From positions 1 through 43,292 of the forward strand of contig VGCZ01000045.1 of assembly GCA_016869975.1 (NCBI GenBank): a stretch of 43,292 nucleotides of DNA, written 5' to 3'. This stretch comes from Alphaproteobacteria bacterium (GTDB lineage: Bacteria; Pseudomonadota; Alphaproteobacteria; Reyranellales; Reyranellaceae). Shown in pieces: positions 32,427 to 41,198 of this stretch. How positions within the stretch are numbered: position 1 is the stretch's first letter; every line of letters begins with the position of its first letter. Made by a program: the position numbers and the translations under genes. Below the pieces are notes generated by a model. The model was not told where the DNA came from. It was given only the letters and a program-made list of their open reading frames with translations, and searched no databases.

Positions 32427-32711
32427 CTACCAATCGGTCTCGGTCAGATCGTCGAGGTCCTCGTCGGCGCCGGGAGGATGCTCGAGCAGATCGCGGGCGC
32501 GGCGCTCGTCGCGACGCGACACCTGCAGCTTCACGCCGCCGACGCGATCGGCGATCGAGGGCAGCGCGCCCAGAATGCCGGTATCGGCCAGCACCGAGGG
32601 AATGCCTTGCGCGTCGAGCATGCCGCGCGCGATATGCGCCTCGGCGACATCGTCGAAGGTTGCGACGATCACGAGCGCGATCGCGTCGTAATCGTCGGCG
32701 TCAACCGCCAT
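32427..32711 (-). CDS. DUF2007-type small protein
   Basis: 94-residue protein with the DUF2007 signature: ALVIVATFDDVAEAHIARGMLDAQGIPSVLAD followed by GGVKLQVSRRDERRARDLLEH. These proteins have a ferredoxin-like fold and are loosely called putative signal transducers; no firm function is known. The acidic C-terminal tail (GADEDLDDLTETDW) is notable. It starts 9 nt after the clpA stop on the same strand, so it is the third gene of clpS-clpA-DUF2007. Confidence 0.82.
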   Translation of the reverse strand: MAVDADDYDAIALVIVATFDDVAEAHIARGMLDAQGIPSVLADTGILGALPSIADRVGGVKLQVSRRDERRARDLLEHPPGADEDLDDLTETDW

Positions 32712-32720
32712 GCCTGGCCC

Positions 32721-35018
32721 TCAATTGGCCAGCGCCGGCTCGGACGGCGTCGGCTTGCCCTGCGGCGGCGGCGAGAAGGCGAAGACGAGCTCGTTCTCGC
32801 CGACATCGACGCGTACCGTGCCGCCATCCTTGAGCTTGCCGAACAGGATCTCGTCGGCCAGCGGCTTCTTGACCTTCTCCTGGATCAGCCGCGCCAGCGG
32901 ACGGGCGCCATAGAGGCTGTCGTAGCCATTGGTCGCCAGCCAGGAGCGCGCCTGCTCGCTGAGCTCGACCAACACCTTGCGGTCGGCGAGCTGCGCCTCA
33001 AGTTCGGCGATGAACTTGTCGACGACGAGGCCGACCGTCTCCGGCCCAAGGCTGGCGAACTTGATCACCGTGTCGAGGCGGTTGCGGAATTCCGGCGTGA
33101 ACAGGCGGTTAATCGCGTCGTCGTCCTCGTCCTTGCGCGTCGAGCGCTCGAAGCCGATCGGCGGCTTGGCGAGGTCGGCGGCGCCGGCGTTGGTGGTCAT
33201 ACACAGCACGACGTTGCGGAAGTCGACCGAGCGGCCGTTGTGGTCGGTCAGCTTGCCGTAGTCCATCACCTGCAGGAGGATGTTGAACAGGTCGGGATGC
33301 GCCTTTTCGATCTCGTCGAGCAGCAGCACGCAATGCGGATGCTGGTTGATCGCGTCGGTCAGCAGGCCGCCCTGGTCGAAGCCGACATAGCCAGGCGGCG
33401 CGCCAATCAGGCGCGACACCGAGTGCCGCTCCATGTACTCCGACATGTCGAAGCGGATCAGCTCGACGCCCATCAGCTTGGCGAGCTGGCGCGCCACCTC
33501 GGTCTTGCCGACGCCGGTGGGACCGGCCAGCAGGTAGGAGCCGATCGGCTTTTCCGGCTGGCGCAGGCCGGCGCGCGACAGCTTGATCGCCGCGGCGAGC
33601 TGGTCGATCGCCTTGTCCTGTCCGAAGACGACCGTCTTGAGGTCGCGGTCGAGATTGCGCAGCAGCTCGGTGTCGTCCTTCGACACGCTCTTGGGCGGGA
33701 TGCGCGCGATCTTGGCGACGATCTCCTCGATGTCGGCGACGTCGATCACGCCCTTGCGCTCGCTCTCGGGCTTGAGCATCTGCGCCGCGCCGACCTCGTC
33801 GATCACGTCGATCGCCTTGTCGGGCAGCTTGCGGTCGTTGATGTACTTGGCCGAGAGGTCGACGGCGGCCTTCACCGCCTCTTCGGTGTAGGTGACGTTG
33901 TGGTGCTGCTCGTAGACCGGCTTCAGGCCGGTCATGATCTTGATCGCGTCGGCCATCGACGGCTCGGGCACGTCGATCTTCTGGAAGCGCCGCACCAGGG
34001 CGCGGTCCTTCTCGAAGTAGTTGCGGTACTCCTTGTAGGTGGTCGAGCCAATGCAGCGTATGTCACCGCTGGCCAGGCTGGGCTTCAAGAGGTTCGAGGC
34101 GTCCATCGAACCGCCTGAGGTGGCACCGGCGCCGATCACGGTGTGGATCTCGTCGATGAACAGGATCGAGCCCGGCTTGCTCTTGAGCTCGGCGAGCACC
34201 GCCTTCAGCCGCTCCTCGAAGTCGCCGCGATAGCGCGTGCCGGCGAGCAGCGCGCCCATGTCGAGCGCGTGGATGACGCACTTGCTGAGCACGTCGGGCA
34301 CGTCGCCCTCGACGATGCGCCGCGCCAGGCCTTCGGCGATAGCGGTCTTGCCTACGCCGGGATCGCCGACATAGAGCGGGTTGTTCTTGGTGCGGCGACA
34401 GAGGATCTGGATGGTGCGCTCGACCTCGAGCTCGCGCCCGATCAGCGGATCGATGCGCCCCTCGCGCGCCTTCTGGTTAAGGTCCACGCAATAGGCCTGG
34501 AGAGCCTCTTCACCCTGCTTGGCCACCTTGTCCTCTTTCGAGTCCTCGTCGGCGCCGCGGACGCGGCGGGTCTCGGTGCGGCCCGGCGTCTTGGCGACGC
34601 CATGGCTGATGAAATTCACCGCGTCGAAGCGCGACAGGCCCTGCTGCTGCAGATAGTAGACCGCGTGGCTCTCGCGCTCGGAGAAGATCGCCACCAGCAC
34701 GTTGGCACCGGTCACTTCCTCGCGACCGGAGGATTGCACGTGGATCGCCGCGCGCTGCACGACGCGCTGAAAGCCGGCGGTCGGCTGCGGATCGCTGACG
34801 CTGTCGGTGGCCAGGCCCTTGAGCTCCTCCTCGATGTAGCGCGACAGCTCGCGCCGCAATTTGTCGAGGTCGACGGAGCAGGCCTTGAGCACGGCCATGG
34901 CGTCGCTGTCGTCGGTCAGCGCCAGCAGCAGATGCTCGAGCGTGGCGTATTCGTGGCGATGCTCGGTGGCGAGCGCCAGCGCGCGGTGAAGGGTCTTCTC
35001 GAGGTTCTTCGACAGCAT
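32721..35018 (-). CDS. clpA: ATP-dependent Clp protease ATP-binding subunit ClpA
   Basis: AAA+ unfoldase that feeds substrates to ClpP. 765 residues. The N-domain ([24 protein letters not shown]) receives ClpS. Domain D1 has Walker A GDPGVGKT (K224) and Walker [10 protein letters not shown] with [19 protein letters not shown]2 has Walker A GPTGVGKT and Walker [10 protein letters not shown], with [13 protein letters not shown] as the pore loop region and [11 protein letters not shown] as sensor. The ATG at 35018 has AGGAG 7 nt upstream; an open extension to 35063 is rejected because it would overlap clpS. clpS ends 23 bp upstream. With aat in the same window this gives three N-end-rule components. 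Confidence 0.97.
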   Translation of the reverse strand: MLSKNLEKTLHRALALATEHRHEYATLEHLLLALTDDSDAMAVLKACSVDLDKLRRELSRYIEEELKGLATDSVSDPQPTAGFQRVVQRAAIHVQSSGREEVTGANVLVAIFSERESHAVYYLQQQGLSRFDAVNFISHGVAKTPGRTETRRVRGADEDSKEDKVAKQGEEALQAYCVDLNQKAREGRIDPLIGRELEVERTIQILCRRTKNNPLYVGDPGVGKTAIAEGLARRIVEGDVPDVLSKCVIHALDMGALLAGTRYRGDFEERLKAVLAELKSKPGSILFIDEIHTVIGAGATSGGSMDASNLLKPSLASGDIRCIGSTTYKEYRNYFEKDRALVRRFQKIDVPEPSMADAIKIMTGLKPVYEQHHNVTYTEEAVKAAVDLSAKYINDRKLPDKAIDVIDEVGAAQMLKPESERKGVIDVADIEEIVAKIARIPPKSVSKDDTELLRNLDRDLKTVVFGQDKAIDQLAAAIKLSRAGLRQPEKPIGSYLLAGPTGVGKTEVARQLAKLMGVELIRFDMSEYMERHSVSRLIGAPPGYVGFDQGGLLTDAINQHPHCVLLLDEIEKAHPDLFNILLQVMDYGKLTDHNGRSVDFRNVVLCMTTNAGAADLAKPPIGFERSTRKDEDDDAINRLFTPEFRNRLDTVIKFASLGPETVGLVVDKFIAELEAQLADRKVLVELSEQARSWLATNGYDSLYGARPLARLIQEKVKKPLADEILFGKLKDGGTVRVDVGENELVFAFSPPPQGKPTPSEPALAN

Positions 35019-35041
35019 GTGCCTACTCCTGCCCCTCTCCG

Positions 35042-35458
35042 CTACTCTTTCTCCAGCGTGCACTGGAGCGGATGCTGGTGCTTGCGCGCCAGATCCATGA
35101 CCTGCATCACCTTGGTCTCGGCGACCTCATAGGTGAAGACTCCACAAATACCCACACCCCGCTGGTGGACATGCAGCATGATGCGCGTCGCTTCCTCGCG
35201 GTTCTTGCTGAAGAACCGCTCCAGCACGTGGACGACGAACTCCATCGGTGTGTAGTCGTCGTTGAGCATCAGCACCTTGTACATCGAGGGCTTCTTGGTC
35301 CGCGTGCGCGTCAGCGTTGCCGTGCCCGAACCGCCCTTGTCGGAATCGTTTCCCTGATCGCCACCGCGGCCGCCCCCAATGCCATCGTCGTCGCGCCGCG
35401 GCGGCTCGCCGCTCGCGCGCCACAAGGCAGCGCCCGAAGTGATTGCGAAATTCCTCAT
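35042..35458 (-). CDS. clpS: ClpS adaptor protein (N-end rule)
   Basis: Binds N-terminal Leu, Phe, Trp or Tyr of proteins and hands them to ClpA. 138 residues: a Gly/Asp-rich disordered N-terminal extension of about 55 residues ([20 protein letters not shown]) and a folded core with [40 protein letters not shown] and [20 protein letters not shown]. The DD pair and the MEF..H residues form the N-degron pocket. The ATG at 35458 is the best start; longer open frame upstream lacks ribosome-binding sequence. It is co-transcribed with clpA. Confidence 0.95.
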   Translation of the reverse strand: MRNFAITSGAALWRASGEPPRRDDDGIGGGRGGDQGNDSDKGGSGTATLTRTRTKKPSMYKVLMLNDDYTPMEFVVHVLERFFSKNREEATRIMLHVHQRGVGICGVFTYEVAETKVMQVMDLARKHQHPLQCTLEKE

Positions 35459-35580
35459 CGACCGATCCGAACCAAACCGCCCCTCTACATAGGCATCGCC
35501 GCGCCGCGACAAAAGGGCCGCGGCCAAGGGCAGTCTAACCCGGTTTCGCGCGTGGCCCAAAGCCCGCCGCGCGGCGGCGA

Positions 35581-36267
35581 TCAGTACCGCGGACCATTCG
35601 GCCCGACCGACAGGCGCCATCTGCTGTGGGTCTGCTTGCTCTCCTGCCCGAGACGATCGCCCGCCGTGCGGCGCGGCGGTGGCGGCGGCAACTGGCGCGC
35701 CATCGGGTCAAGGGCGAAGAGCGGTTCGGCGAAACGCACGGCGGCGAAACCGTCGGACTGAAAATCGTACGCAGCGTAACCCCAGCGACCATTGCGGCAC
35801 GACGCCACGCTCCACCAGAACTCGTCGGATCGCAGGTCCCGGCGTATGGCGGGCGGCCCGTAGCCGCCGCTGGCCGACAGCGCCTGGTCGAGCTGACGCA
35901 TCTCGGCGACGTTCAGCACCCGTTCCGCCTTGCGCGCGCGCCACGGCCCCAGCAGATCGCCGACCGAACTGATCTCAAGGTTGAGGCCGACCGTCATGTC
36001 CGTGAGCACGCGCGAGGTCAGCCGCGGCCCGACGAAGTCGTAGATGCGCACCTGCTCGCCCCACACGGCGTTGTAGACGATGCGCAGCCGGTCGGGCGCG
36101 CCGGCTACGCAGGCGTCGCGGATGTCGGCGCTACCGACGTAGCGGAACCAATAGAAGCTGCGGCCGATTGGCGCTTCGATCTCGCGGCCCCCACCATTGG
36201 GGTCGGCGGAGCAGGCGCCGACCATCATCACCGCGACCGCAACAACTGCGCGCCAGAGCTTCGTCAT
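35581..36267 (-). CDS. Putative lipoprotein of unknown function
   Basis: 228-residue protein with a lipoprotein signal ([19 protein letters not shown], cysteine at 19). I recognise no family. Visible in the mature part are an aromatic stretch [66 protein letters not shown]-like amphipathic segments, and [22 protein letters not shown] near residue 170. The C-terminus is Pro/Arg-rich ([14 protein letters not shown]). Paired cysteines may form a disulfide. The ATG at 36267 has GGGAG 6 nt upstream. It is divergent from dacC across about 180 bp. Confidence 0.78.
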   Translation of the reverse strand: MTKLWRAVVAVAVMMVGACSADPNGGGREIEAPIGRSFYWFRYVGSADIRDACVAGAPDRLRIVYNAVWGEQVRIYDFVGPRLTSRVLTDMTVGLNLEISSVGDLLGPWRARKAERVLNVAEMRQLDQALSASGGYGPPAIRRDLRSDEFWWSVASCRNGRWGYAAYDFQSDGFAAVRFAEPLFALDPMARQLPPPPPRRTAGDRLGQESKQTHSRWRLSVGPNGPRY

Positions 36268-36446
36268 GCACCGCTCCCGGGGGGCCTTGGACATCAATAT
36301 GTCCATAGTGCCGCGACTTTGCGGCCGAATAGAGACTCGGCCAAACGCCCAGTTCTCAATTGCGCTTCGAGGCGACCTCGCGTACCCTTGAAGAGAATGT
36401 CGTAATCCCCTCATTTGACACAAAAAACGAGTCAAGAAAGCGCTTC

Positions 36447-37850
36447 ATGGTCGAGTATCGTGTGGGTCGTCGCCAACCCGTTATGGTGGCGGTCGGTATC
36501 ACGGTGATGGCGTTGGCGTGGCTGGTTACGGTCACCCCCGTCGAGGCACAGAATCGGACGACGACGGTGCGCAATGGCGGCGCAGTCAGCGTGCAAAAAG
36601 TCGCGCCGCGCAAGGTGCGTCGGACCGCTGCGGCGCCAGCTGTGGTGGCCAACCCTGAAGTAACCGGACGCGACGCCATGCTGGTGGTCGACGCCGAAAG
36701 CGGCCGCGAGCTGGAGGCGGTGTCGGCCGACGACAAGCGCCACCCCGCCTCGCTCACCAAGGTCATGACGCTCTATCTCGTCTTCGAGGCGCTCGATAGC
36801 GGTCGTCTACGGTTGGGTGACCGGATGCCGGTGTCGGTGCGCGCCGCCAACACCTCGCCGTCGAAGCTCGGCGTGCCCGCCGGCGCCGCCCTGGCGGTGC
36901 GCGACGCGGTCATGGGGCTGATCACCAAGTCGGCGAACGACGCCGCCGTCGTCGTCGCCGAGCAGCTCGCCGGCGACGAGAGCAGCTTTGCGCAGATCAT
37001 GACGCAGAAAGCGCGGCAGCTCGGCATGACCAGCACCACCTTCCGCAACGCCTCGGGTCTGCCCGATCCGGCGCAGGTCAGCACGGCGCGCGACCTGACC
37101 AGGCTGGCGCGGGCGATGCTGCGCGACTTCCCGCACTACTACCCACTGTTCTCGGTGCAGGAGTACGTCTACGAGGGCCGGCCGCTGCGCAACCACAACC
37201 ACATGCTGGGCTGGTATCCCGGGGCCGACGGGATCAAGACCGGCTATATCCGCGCCTCCGGCTTCAACCTGGTAATGTCGGCGACGCGCGACGGCCGCCG
37301 CCTGATCGGCGTGGTGCTGGGTGGCTCGACACCCGGCGAGCGCGACGCGGTCATGGGCGACATGATGGATCGCGGCTTCGAGCGCGCCGCCGCGCTGCGG
37401 CTCGCCCACTACCGGCCGCCGAAGGCGCCACCGGGCATCCGCTACACGGCGCTCAATTTCGCGCCCGGCGCCGCGATCCCAGGCGAGGCCCCACGCGCGG
37501 CGGTCGCGGCCCGCCCGACCTTTCCATCCGGCTCCGCCGAGTTCGACAGTCGCACGACGCCATTCAGCGACATCGGTACCGACGGCGCCAAATGGGCCAT
37601 TCAACTGGGCATATTCGCCAACTCGCAGGCGGCCACCCAAACGGTGCAGCGCGCGATAGGCCTGCTGCCCGACCTGCGGACCGCTGCGCGCACGACGATC
37701 GACACGGTGACGGTCAACGGCAGGATCATGCACCGCGCGCGATTGACCAATCTCGACAGCCAGCGCGCCATCAAGAGCTGCAAGCGACTGGAGCAGGCGC
37801 ACATCGCCTGCGCACCGCTCAACCTCGGCCTCAGCGTGGCGCAGAACTAG
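36447..37850 (+). CDS. dacC: D-alanyl-D-alanine carboxypeptidase with SPOR-like C-terminus
   Basis: Serine D,D-carboxypeptidase (PBP5/6 type, peptidase S11) trimming the terminal D-Ala of peptidoglycan stems in the periplasm. 467 residues. An N-terminal membrane/signal segment (VMVAVGITVMALAWLVTVTPVEAQ) precedes the catalytic domain: S102-LTK105, S162-AN164 and K264-TG266 are the three active-site motifs. Instead of the usual PBP5 C-terminal beta domain and amphipathic anchor, the end holds a SPOR-like module (KWAIQLGIFANSQAATQTVQ, RARLTNLDSQRAIKSCKRLE), which binds denuded glycan at division sites. The ATG at 36447 has only a weak AAGAAAG upstream. Confidence 0.94.
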   Translation: MVEYRVGRRQPVMVAVGITVMALAWLVTVTPVEAQNRTTTVRNGGAVSVQKVAPRKVRRTAAAPAVVANPEVTGRDAMLVVDAESGRELEAVSADDKRHPASLTKVMTLYLVFEALDSGRLRLGDRMPVSVRAANTSPSKLGVPAGAALAVRDAVMGLITKSANDAAVVVAEQLAGDESSFAQIMTQKARQLGMTSTTFRNASGLPDPAQVSTARDLTRLARAMLRDFPHYYPLFSVQEYVYEGRPLRNHNHMLGWYPGADGIKTGYIRASGFNLVMSATRDGRRLIGVVLGGSTPGERDAVMGDMMDRGFERAAALRLAHYRPPKAPPGIRYTALNFAPGAAIPGEAPRAAVAARPTFPSGSAEFDSRTTPFSDIGTDGAKWAIQLGIFANSQAATQTVQRAIGLLPDLRTAARTTIDTVTVNGRIMHRARLTNLDSQRAIKSCKRLEQAHIACAPLNLGLSVAQN

Positions 37851-37877
37851 AGCGTCGGGTGCTAGACCAGGCGCGCC

Positions 37878-37904
37878 TGTCATCGCGAGCGCAGCGAGGG
37901 TGTG
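37878..37904. repeat. Half copy of the TGTCATCCCGAGCG repeat
   Basis: TGTCATCGCGAGCGCAGCGA followed by GGG matches the left arm of the copy at 17594-17658 with one change. No matching right arm is present downstream, so this copy is truncated. It lies just after the carboxypeptidase gene. Confidence 0.65.
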
Positions 37905-38111
37905 GATTCACATTTGAAGTGCAACAGGGCGGAGGGAAAGGCCTCGGCGGCGTGAGCTCCTACGCCAGGCCAGAATCCCGCTCTGTGCTCACGATCGCAC
38001 CCGACAACGCTCTACTCTTGGCTTAGCGCCGGCCGGGACAGGTTCTCACGGCGCGCAGCTGCTCGAATGCTGCCGCATTCGGCCGCCGCGAGGAAGGCAA
38101 GCCCTTGACTA

Positions 38112-38125
38112 TATCGCATGCGATA
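38112..38125. promoter_or_regulatory. 14-bp perfect palindrome TATCGCATGCGATA, likely operator
   Basis: A perfect palindrome 204 bp upstream of the oxidoreductase gene, immediately after TTGACT (38105-38110), which resembles a -35 element. The size and AT-ended symmetry suit a dimeric regulator, for example of the GntR class, but no regulator gene is adjacent, so the assignment is open. Confidence 0.5.
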
Positions 38126-38328
38126 ATGTTGCTTTATCACACGGCGCAGAGATAGAGGGCTTTGTTATAGCCGCGCGGCAGGGGCGATAACCCGAGCATA
38201 TCACCGCTGCGAAAACCGTATCTGCCCGTGGCGCCGGCAGCGGCGTAGAAGTCGCGACGCGTGCGACCGAAAAAAGAAAATCCAGGGTCCCCGATCGACT
38301 CGCGGACCATGCGAGGGAGTGCCTGCGC

Positions 38329-39303
38329 GTGAAGGCCGTGATCATCGTGCCGACGCCGGATGGCGGCCGGATCGGCGTGCAGGATGTCCCCGACCCAAGG
38401 CCGACCGAGAGCGAAGTGCTCGTTCGGGTTCATGCCGCGGCGGTCAATCGCGGCGAGATCGGCGTGCGCAAGGCGGCACGAGCCGGCAGCCCGATGCGAA
38501 ACGGGATCGAATTCGCCGGCGAGGTCATCGAGCTCGGGCGCGAGGCGAAGAGCGTCGCGGTCGGCACACGCGTGATGGGCCATTGGCAAGGCGGTCAGGC
38601 CGAGCTGGTTGCCGTCGATCCGAGGCTACTTGTGCCGATACCGGATCGCCTGTCCTGGATCGAGGCTGCGGCCTGGCTCAATGTCTTCTGCACCGCGCAC
38701 GATGCAATCGTCACCCACGCGCGCCTGCAGCGCGGCGAGTCGATCCTCATCAACGCCGCCTCCTCGGGAATCGGCGTGGCATCTCTCCAGATCGCCCGCT
38801 GGGCCGGAGCCGCTCCGATCATCGCGACGTCCCGCGTGGCCGCCAAGCTCACCGTCCTGAACTCCTACGGGATGGACGTCGGCATAGACTCCTCGGGCGC
38901 GGACTGGCCTGACGCCGTGCTGGAGGCGACGAAGGGTAAGGGCGTCGACGTCGTCGTCGATAGCGTCGGCGCCGAGGCGCTCGCCGGGAACCTGCGCTGC
39001 CTGTCGCTGCTCGGACGCCTGGTGAGCGTCGGACGACTGAGCGGTCAGCGGGCCGAGATCGACCTGGACAGGCTGGCCTTGAGGCGTCTCACGATCGTGG
39101 GCGTCACCTTCCGCACGCGCTCGCTGGACGAGCGCGTTGCCTGCATCCGCCGGTGTGCGGCCGACCTGCTCGGTCCTCTCGAGCGTGGCGAAGTAAACCC
39201 GGTCGTCGATCGCGTCTTCGCCCTCGAACAGATCGAGCACGCGCACCAATACCTGGAGAGGAACAGTCACATCGGCAAGGTGGTCCTCACCATCGTCCCA
39301 TGA
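38329..39303 (+). CDS. Quinone-oxidoreductase-like MDR family NAD(P)H oxidoreductase
   Basis: 324-residue member of the medium-chain dehydrogenase/reductase superfamily, closest in look to NADPH:quinone reductases and zinc-free alcohol dehydrogenase-like enzymes. The N-terminal GroES-like part has VRVHAAAVNRGEIGVRKA and FAGEVIELG; the Rossmann part has GESILINAASSGIGVASLQIARW (nucleotide loop), VDVVVDSVGAEALAGNLRCL and the C-terminal QIEHAHQYLERNSHIGKVVL. Structural-zinc cysteines are absent. The GTG at 38329 has GAGGGAG 9 nt upstream. A broken TctC gene and a TauD-type dioxygenase follow on the same strand, suggesting a small catabolic operon. Substrate unknown. Confidence 0.9.
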   Translation: MKAVIIVPTPDGGRIGVQDVPDPRPTESEVLVRVHAAAVNRGEIGVRKAARAGSPMRNGIEFAGEVIELGREAKSVAVGTRVMGHWQGGQAELVAVDPRLLVPIPDRLSWIEAAAWLNVFCTAHDAIVTHARLQRGESILINAASSGIGVASLQIARWAGAAPIIATSRVAAKLTVLNSYGMDVGIDSSGADWPDAVLEATKGKGVDVVVDSVGAEALAGNLRCLSLLGRLVSVGRLSGQRAEIDLDRLALRRLTIVGVTFRTRSLDERVACIRRCAADLLGPLERGEVNPVVDRVFALEQIEHAHQYLERNSHIGKVVLTIVP

Positions 39304-39328
39304 GCATCGCAACAGGAGAGAGAGCGCG

Positions 39329-39908
39329 ATGAGACCTGCCGACCATTCCTTGCCGAGGCGTGGGCTTCTCCTGCTCGCGATCGCCGCAGGCCGCGCGCCG
39401 GCATCCCCCGCGAACGCAGAATGAAAGCCCGACCGACCGACGAGGATCCTGCTGCCATTTCCGGCGGGCGGTGCGTCCGACACCGTAGTCAGGGCCGTTG
39501 CCGCAGAAGTCTCGCGGGATATCGGCCAGCCGATCGTCATCGAGAACAAGCCGGGTGCCTCCGGAAAGACCATGCACGCGGCGCTGAAGGCCACGCGCGG
39601 GGATGGATATGCGCTGGGCTACGTCAGCAACACCGTCGCGGTCCTGACAGCGGTGACGGCCAACCTCCCCTTCGATCCTGTCGAGGACTTCAAGCTGATC
39701 ACCGTGATGGCCGGGTTCAGCGGCGTCCTGGCGGCGAACGCCTCGCTCCCGGTCGAAGACTTCCGCGCCTTCATCGACTATGTCCGGGCAAGACCGGCGC
39801 GATTTTTCTACGCGAGCTACGGCGCCGCATGAGGTGACGCGCGAGCTAAGGAACGACATTTCCACCTATCGCGCGGTAGTCGCGAAGGCGAAGATCGAAC
39901 CCGATTGA
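39329..39908 (+). pseudogene. Broken Bug/TctC solute-binding protein gene
   Basis: Starts ATG at 39329 with AGGAGAGAGAG upstream and a signal-peptide-like stretch (RRGLLLLAIAAGRAPASPANAE), then an in-frame TGA at 39422-39424 where relatives have Trp. The same frame continues as a clear TctC sequence (TRILLPFPAGGASDTVVRA, VIENKPGASGKTMHAAL, LPFDPVEDFKLITVM) to YASYGAA and a TGA at 39830. The next bases, in a shifted frame from 39831, encode the family's C-terminal end (ELRNDISTYRAVVAKAKIEPD, stop at 39906-39908). The whole is about 580 bp against about 975 for intact genes, so roughly 130 central-to-C-terminal codons are missing. Two independent lesions make function unlikely. It lies between the oxidoreductase and TauD-like genes. 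Confidence 0.85.
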
Positions 39909-39946
39909 ACGATGCACCAACCCGTGAGCAGTGAAGGAGGCCGGCC

Positions 39947-40768
39947 ATGAATGTAGGCATCACGACGAGCGCAGTCCGCACGCCCGCTATCCCGTTGACT
40001 GGCGCGATCGGCGCGAAGATCGAAGGGGTCGACCTCGCCAGTCTCGACGATGCGTCGTTCAGGGACCTCAAGTCCCTGTTCCTGCAGTACTGCGTGCTCG
40101 TGTTTCCCGGCCAGTATCTCGAACCACGGGCGCAACTGTCTTTCGCGGCAAGGTGGGGTGACGTGTCGATCACCCCGATGGTCACCTACGCCGATGGCTT
40201 CCCCGGGCTGCTTCAGCTCACGAACAGGGGGAAGGAGAACACTCCGACGGAGAACTGGCACTCCGATTCGACCTTCCTCGAGCGGCCGCCGGCCATGACG
40301 ATCCTCGCCGCCAGGACGCTGCCGCCGATGGGCGGCGACACCATGTGGTGCAACCAGTATCTCGCCTACGAGCGTTTGTCGGCCGGCATGAAAGACATGC
40401 TCGAGGGGGTGCGGGCCCGGTTCTGCGGAGCGCGGCTGGCGCGAGTGCACGGTCACACCTCGGCGATCCCCGAGGCATACCATCCAGTCGTGCGGACCCA
40501 TCCCGAAACGCACCGCAAGGCGCTGTTCGTCGGCCACCCGGAGACCTGCACGAACTTCGAGAACATGACCGTGGCCGAAAGCCGTCCGCTGCTCGACTTC
40601 CTCTACCAGCATTCGGCTCGGCCAGACGCGATCTACCGCCACATGTGGAGGCCAGGTGACGTGGTCCTTTGGGACAACCGCTGCACAATGCATTACGCCG
40701 TGCACGACTACGGAAGCGAGGCCCGCAATCTCAATCGCGTGACCATCATCGGCGACAGGCCCGCCTAG
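39947..40768 (+). CDS. TauD/TfdA-family Fe(II)/2-oxoglutarate dioxygenase
   Basis: 273-residue dioxygenase that couples 2-oxoglutarate decarboxylation to hydroxylation of a substrate; relatives release sulfite from taurine or cleave aryloxyalkanoates. Iron ligands are H105 and D107 (ENWHSDSTF) and distal H249 (RCTMHYAVHDY); the 2-oxoglutarate arginine is in EARNLNRVTIIGD. The N-terminal GAKIEGVDLASLDDASF is family-typical. GGAGG at about 39931 serves the ATG at 39947. The gene is intact although the upstream transporter gene is broken. The 3' end abuts the convergent AIG2-like gene with a 1-bp gap. The substrate is unknown. Confidence 0.93.
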   Translation: MNVGITTSAVRTPAIPLTGAIGAKIEGVDLASLDDASFRDLKSLFLQYCVLVFPGQYLEPRAQLSFAARWGDVSITPMVTYADGFPGLLQLTNRGKENTPTENWHSDSTFLERPPAMTILAARTLPPMGGDTMWCNQYLAYERLSAGMKDMLEGVRARFCGARLARVHGHTSAIPEAYHPVVRTHPETHRKALFVGHPETCTNFENMTVAESRPLLDFLYQHSARPDAIYRHMWRPGDVVLWDNRCTMHYAVHDYGSEARNLNRVTIIGDRPA

Positions 40769-40769
40769 A

Positions 40770-41198
40770 TCAGAATCCGAGCCGGTCGACGTTCTCCCGA
40801 ACGACGTCTATGGCGCGCGCCTTGTGCTGTGCGCGCCACGCATCCAGAGACCAGTCGCCCTCGAGCGCCGGTGGTGCCTTGTCCGAGGGCACAAAGAGCA
40901 GCGCGCCCAGCGGTCCCGGCGCGCCGGCAGTGGTGACGAAGACCCGCGTCAGCCGATAGCCCTCGCCCTCGTAGAGCGCCAGCCGGCGCTGCTCGCCGGC
41001 CGAGACACCGTCGAGCAGGTCGCCGTCGGTCTCGGCACCGCGCTCACGCACCAGGATGGGATAGGTCTTGCCGCGCGCCGGATGGCGGCGCCAGTCGCGC
41101 AACGTGGCGGACTTCAGCGCGTCGCGTGCGACGGGACGACCCAGCACGAGCGACAGCAGGTCGCGATCGCGCAGGGTGCCGTAGAAGAAGAAACGCAT
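40770..41198 (-). CDS. Gamma-glutamylcyclotransferase/AIG2-like protein
   Basis: 142-residue protein with the GGCT/AIG2 fold. The start RFFFYGTLRDRDLL carries the YGTLR substrate-binding loop, and RRLALYEGEGYRLTRVFV contains the likely catalytic Glu (in the YEGEGY stretch). Relatives cleave gamma-glutamyl compounds to 5-oxoproline or remove gamma-glutamyl groups from amines; many bacterial members are uncharacterised. The ATG (41198-41196) overlaps the TGA of the phosphomannomutase gene by one base (TGATG), so it is translationally coupled to a sugar-nucleotide operon, an unexpected partner. Confidence 0.88.
   Translation of the reverse strand: MRFFFYGTLRDRDLLSLVLGRPVARDALKSATLRDWRRHPARGKTYPILVRERGAETDGDLLDGVSAGEQRRLALYEGEGYRLTRVFVTTAGAPGPLGALLFVPSDKAPPALEGDWSLDAWRAQHKARAIDVVRENVDRLGF

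Larger units (their letters stand above)
37851..38328. other. Intergenic region with half a repeat and an orphan palindrome
   Basis: 478 bp without a gene I can support. It contains a lone left half of the TGTCATCCCGAGCG repeat (37878-37904) and, near 38105-38125, TTGACT followed by the palindrome at 38112-38125. Base composition is more mixed than in flanking genes. A minus-strand frame through 38137-38300 reads somewhat protein-like but has no start or family match that I can see. Confidence 0.6.

Noticed and set aside
36415-36446. TTGACA at 36415-36420 as -35 element for the carboxypeptidase gene
   Set aside because: No acceptable -10 lies 16-18 bp downstream before the start codon; the match is probably chance.
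38137-38345. Minus-strand frame reading RTRRDFYAAAGATGRYGFRSG and on to a stop near 38137
   Set aside because: It looks faintly protein-like but has no ribosome-binding site, continues antisense into the oxidoreductase gene and matches no family I know.
39422-39424. TGA in the TctC-like gene read as selenocysteine or recoded Trp
   Set aside because: There is no sign of a selenocysteine element, the family has Trp there, and the gene carries a second lesion.
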